A stretch of DNA of 64,000 bases, taken from assembly GCA_021568835.1 (NCBI GenBank), contig JAKGSH010000001.1, positions 372,001 to 436,000 of the forward strand. The letters are read 5' to 3'. Made by a program: the position numbers and the translations under genes. Source of the stretch: Streptomyces sp. Tue 6430. GTDB lineage: Bacteria > Actinomycetota > Actinomycetes > Streptomycetales > Streptomycetaceae. Under the pieces are notes generated by a model, which saw nothing but the letters and a program-made list of their open reading frames with translations, was not told the DNA's origin and made no database searches. Positions 61,067-64,000 of the stretch are shown piece after piece (position 1 is the stretch's first letter; each line of letters begins with the position of its first letter).

Positions 61067-61371
61067 TCACGCCTGACCGCCTCTCCCACCCGGGGCGGCG
61101 AAGCGTCCGGACAGGTGCCCCGAGGCACGTCTGAAGGCCAGGACGGCAACGTAGTGCCGAACGCGCGCGTCGGCGAAGGACGCGAACGCCTCCGCCGCTG
61201 CCGTCGCCAGTGTCCCGGACGGGAGGTCCGGAAACCGGTGCATGAGCCGCTCCTGGACGTCCGGAGGGCGCGTTGCTCCGCCGCCGGTGTCGGTGGTCCG
61301 GCCGGTCGGGTGTCGGGGCAGTGGCTGCCCGGCTGGACGGCCCGGTCGGTGATGACGGCGCGAGAGTTCAC
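61067..61371 (-). CDS. Small three-helix-bundle protein (frameshifted)
   Basis: A GTG at 61371 with GAGGAG upstream begins NSRAVITDRAVQPG; one missing base near 61270 joins it to VQERLMHRFPDLPSGTLA and ARVRHYVAVLAFRRASGHL, giving 101 aa. The second part matches small actinobacterial proteins annotated as three-helix bundle dimerisation domain (R-L-x-x-x-F-P and R-V-R-x-x-V-x-V-L). Function unknown. Confidence 0.6.
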
Positions 61372-61541
61372 TTCTCATCTCCTCGGGGCCGGTTTCGGGA
61401 AGCGTGTACCGCGCCCCGCGTGTTCTGCGGCGACACGGTGGCGTCGTCGCCGCCCACGGTCCCGGCACGGACGGCGAGCGGGACCGCAGGCCCGCTCGCG
61501 CCATCCGGTGCGGCCGGGGCGTCGCCCGGTGCGCGGTGGGA

Positions 61542-62927
61542 TCAGACGTCGGCGGATGCGGGCAGGGAGAGCCAGGCGCCGTAGCCGCCGAGCAGGTCGG
61601 AGACGTCGGTGCGGCCCTTGTGGCGCAGCAGGCTGGCGGCGATGGAGGAGCGGTGGCCGCCCGCGCAGTGCACCACCAGGGGCCGGTCGGCCGGGATCTC
61701 GTCGAGGCGGCGGACCAGTTCGGCCAGCGGGATGTGCAGCGAGCCTTCGACGAAGCCCTCCTCGCGCTCGGCGGTGTTGCGCACGTCGAGCACCAGCGGG
61801 TGTTCGTCGCCGTCCAGCAGCCTGCGCAGTTCGTCGGCGGTCAGGCGGCTGGCCTGCTCCATCTCGTCGGCCAGGGCGGGGAAGGCGCCCTCGGGTTCGC
61901 GCAGGTAGCCGCCGACCTTGTCGAAGCCGATCCGGGCGAGCCGGGTGACGACCTCCTCCTCACGGTCCTGCGGCGCGATGACGACGACGTCCTGCTCGGG
62001 GGCGACGACCATGCCCGCCTGCTCGGCGAAGCGCCCGTCGGCGGGCACGTTGACCGAGCCCCGCAGATACCCGGGCGCGAAATCCTGCGGCGAACGGGCG
62101 TCGACCACGACCGCCCCGGCCGCGCGCCGCTCCATGAACTCCTCCACCGACAGCGGCCGGGGCGCGGCGGTCGCGTCGAACAGGCCGTGCTCCTTGCGGT
62201 TGAGGATGGCGTCGTAGACGAAGTACGCGGGCGCGGACGGCTGCCCGGCCGTCACCAGCTCCACGAACCGCTCCTCGCTCATCGGCCGGCAGGCGTAGTT
62301 GGTGGCACGCTGCTCGCCGATGGTGGACTGGCGCTGGGTGGAGAGGTTCTTGCCGCAGGCGGATCCGGCGCCGTGCGCCGGGAAGACCCGCACGGCATCC
62401 GGGAGGTCCATCAGCTTGTGCTGGATCGTGTGGTAGAGCATCTTGCCGAGTTCGTCCGCGGTCACACCGATCGACGCGAGCAGGTCGGGGCGGCCCACGT
62501 CGCCGATGAACAGGGCGTCACCCGTGAGGACGCCGTAGGGGACGGTGTCCTGCGCGTGCTCGTACACCAGGACGCTGATCGACTCCGGTGTGTGGCCCGG
62601 GGTCTCGAGGATCTGGAGCTGGACCTCGCCGAGGCTGATCCGCTCTCCGTCGGCCAGTTCGCGGATCGGGTACTCGGCCTCGGCACGCTGCCCGTAACCG
62701 ATCCAGGCGCCGGTGCGGTCGGCCAGCTCCAGGTGGCCGGCGAGGAAGTCGGCGTGGAAGTGGGTGTTGACGACGGCCTCGATGGTGAACCCGTGGGCCT
62801 CGGCGTCGGTGAGGTACTCGGTGACGTCGCGGCGGGGGTCGACGACGACGGCCTTGCCGGTGGTCTCGTCGGCGATCATGTACGACGCCTGAGAGAGGCA
62901 GTCGAGGTAGTACTGGGCGAAGAACAT
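61542..62927 (-). CDS. Persulfide dioxygenase-type MBL hydrolase with rhodanese domains
   Basis: 461 aa. Metallo-beta-lactamase domain (1-245) with NTHFHADFLAGHLELA, TPGHTPESI, LTGDALFIGDVGR and FPAHGAGSACGK, as in ETHE1/CstB-type persulfide dioxygenases. Two rhodanese domains follow: an inactive one (about 265-355) and an active one with catalytic Cys in LVVHCAGGHRSSIAA near 428. Oxidises persulfides made by the adjacent sulfide:quinone reductase. GGAGG precedes the ATG; a CsoR/CstR-like site lies upstream. Clean frame. Confidence 0.9.
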   Translation of the reverse strand: MFFAQYYLDCLSQASYMIADETTGKAVVVDPRRDVTEYLTDAEAHGFTIEAVVNTHFHADFLAGHLELADRTGAWIGYGQRAEAEYPIRELADGERISLGEVQLQILETPGHTPESISVLVYEHAQDTVPYGVLTGDALFIGDVGRPDLLASIGVTADELGKMLYHTIQHKLMDLPDAVRVFPAHGAGSACGKNLSTQRQSTIGEQRATNYACRPMSEERFVELVTAGQPSAPAYFVYDAILNRKEHGLFDATAAPRPLSVEEFMERRAAGAVVVDARSPQDFAPGYLRGSVNVPADGRFAEQAGMVVAPEQDVVVIAPQDREEEVVTRLARIGFDKVGGYLREPEGAFPALADEMEQASRLTADELRRLLDGDEHPLVLDVRNTAEREEGFVEGSLHIPLAELVRRLDEIPADRPLVVHCAGGHRSSIAASLLRHKGRTDVSDLLGGYGAWLSLPASADV

Positions 62928-62959
62928 GGTCGGGTGACCTCCACGTCGAAGGGGACTGA

Positions 62960-62978
62960 ATACCCACGGGGGGTGTAC
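62960..62978 (-). promoter_or_regulatory. CsoR/CstR-like operator
   Basis: ATACCCACGGGGGGTGTAC, a pseudo-palindrome of the type ATACCC...GGGTGTA used by CsoR-family (copper- or persulfide-sensing) repressors, 33 bp before the dioxygenase ATG. Confidence 0.6.
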
Positions 62979-63054
62979 GGAAGGGTCTGGTCCGCCCTTG
63001 CCGGAGGGTGGGGACGGGTGGCCGGCCCGGGCCGGGGACGCCCGGGCCGGCCGG

Positions 63055-64000
63055 TCAGAGGCGGCCGGTGAGCATGCCGTGCCAGTACACCGGCGGCAGG
63101 CCGTACCGCTTGAACAGCCACATCGAGCGGTGCTCCTTGAACGGGTCGAGCAGCGGGAAGCTGGGAGTGGGGTTCAGGTCGTAGTCGAACTCGGCGAGCA
63201 GCATCCGATCGCGGGCCGTCACCAGCGGGCAGGACGTGTAACCGTCGTACCGGTGCGAGGGGAACGGCCGTTCATGACGTCGAGCAGGTTGCCGGCCACC
63301 ACCGGGGCCTGCTTGCGCACCGCGGCGCCGGTCTTGGAGGTGGGCAGGCTCGCCACGTCGCCGAGCGCGAAGACGTTGTCGTAGGACGGGTGTCGCAGGG
63401 TGTGCTTGTCGGCGGCGACGAAGCCCTGCGGGCTTGCCGGGTCGGCGAGCGGGCTCGTCCTGACCCAGTCGGGGCGCTCTGCGGCGGCACGGCGTGCAGG
63501 AGGTCGTAGCCGACGGTCTCCTTCGTGCCGCTCGCGTGGTCGGTGAGGGTGACCTCGCGGGCGTCGCCGTCGACGGCGGTCATCTCGGAGCGCAGCCGCA
63601 CCTCGATGCCGTACCGGGCGGCCACCTTCTCCAGGACCTGTGACCAGGCCGGCACCTTGAACATCGCCGGGTCGGGGATGACCAGGATGATCCGGATGTC
63701 GTCGAGCACCTTCCGCCCGCGCCAGTGGTCGGCGGCCAGGTAGGCGATCTTCTGTGGGGCGCCGCCGCACTTCAGCGGGGTCGCCGGATGGGTGAAGACG
63801 GCCGTGCCGGAGCGCATGCCCTTGATCAGCTCCCAGGTGCGCGGGCGTACTCGGGCGCGTAGTTGCTGCTCACCCGGTCGTGACCCACGGCCTCGCCGAG
63901 GCCGGGGACGCCGCCCCAGTCCAACTGGAGACCCGGTGCCATCACCAGGTGTTCGTAGGTGAGTTCGGCGCCGTCGGACAGCGTCACCGTGCGGGTGTCG
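63055..64000 (-). CDS. Sulfide:quinone oxidoreductase-like flavoprotein, partial and frameshifted
   Basis: The 5' end lies beyond the window. Several single-base breaks (near 63847, 63490 and 63268) interrupt the frame. The parts read [37 protein letters not shown] (with the catalytic Cys region), [20 protein letters not shown], and a C-terminus [16 protein letters not shown] ending GMLTGRL. This is the SQR family: FAD flavoproteins at the membrane oxidising sulfide to polysulfide and passing electrons to quinone. It forms a sulfide detoxification unit with the dioxygenase downstream. Confidence 0.85.

Overview
The window is Streptomyces chromosome. It has very high GC, GC-rich third codon positions, strong GGAGG-type ribosome sites, frequent GTG starts and many ATGA stop/start overlaps. 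The gene families are typical of the genus: AfsR/SARP, large LuxR and cyclase-ATPase regulators, CebEFG-type sugar importers, GH10/GH62/GH81 secreted hydrolases and a TTA-containing regulator.

Layout. (1) 1-1052: end of a defence-like locus with a small kinase/methylase chimera. (2) 1865-13066: a peptide-modification locus on the + strand. It has a LuxR regulator with a TTA codon, an AfsR/SARP regulator, a radical SAM enzyme, a haem-oxygenase-like diiron protein, a 69-aa acidic peptide, a cyclase/AAA regulator, an S8 protease and a GAF protein, almost all coupled by 4-bp overlaps. (3) 13444-21766: a second RiPP-like locus with a GT-B glycosyltransferase, a prolyl oligopeptidase, an MFS exporter, a radical SAM enzyme, an 85-aa precursor with three repeats of a WCGVHQ core, and a divergent P450. 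(4) 21810-23947: a nanE fragment and two small genes, one of them SMI1/KNR4. (5) 24225-35048: a beta-1,3-glucan utilisation regulon (GH1, ABC importer, LacI regulator, secreted GH81) tied together by copies of TGAGAGCGCTCTCA. (6) 35382-37879: a WXG100-like protein, a papain/calpain-like cysteine protease and a chagasin-like lipoprotein, which looks like an effector/inhibitor set. (7) 39184-43987: a complete arginine deiminase operon. (8) 44972-46764: an exported lipoprotein homologous to histidine/phenylalanine ammonia-lyases but lacking the MIO triad. (9) 47328-50795: divergent GH62 arabinofuranosidase and GH10 xylanase. (10) 50913-60275: an arsenic island (arsA, trxB, arsC, arsR, acr3, arsO-like, a second arsR, a FAD protein, arsI-like). 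(11) 60290-64000: a methyltransferase, a small three-helix protein, and a sulfide oxidation pair (persulfide dioxygenase with rhodanese, sulfide:quinone reductase cut by the window edge).

Sequence quality matters for every reader. About 20 genes are split by frameshifts, and in almost every case one missing base per break restores the frame and makes the length a multiple of three (the xylanase becomes exactly 477 codons). I treat these as consensus deletions rather than pseudogenes and give full gene spans. Genuine remnants (nanE, an aminoglycoside phosphotransferase, a STAND/WD40 tail, an arsA tail) are truncated at one or both ends and are marked separately. Short tandem repeats (7-33 bp) are unusually common at gene 3' ends and between genes, above all in the two RiPP-like loci.
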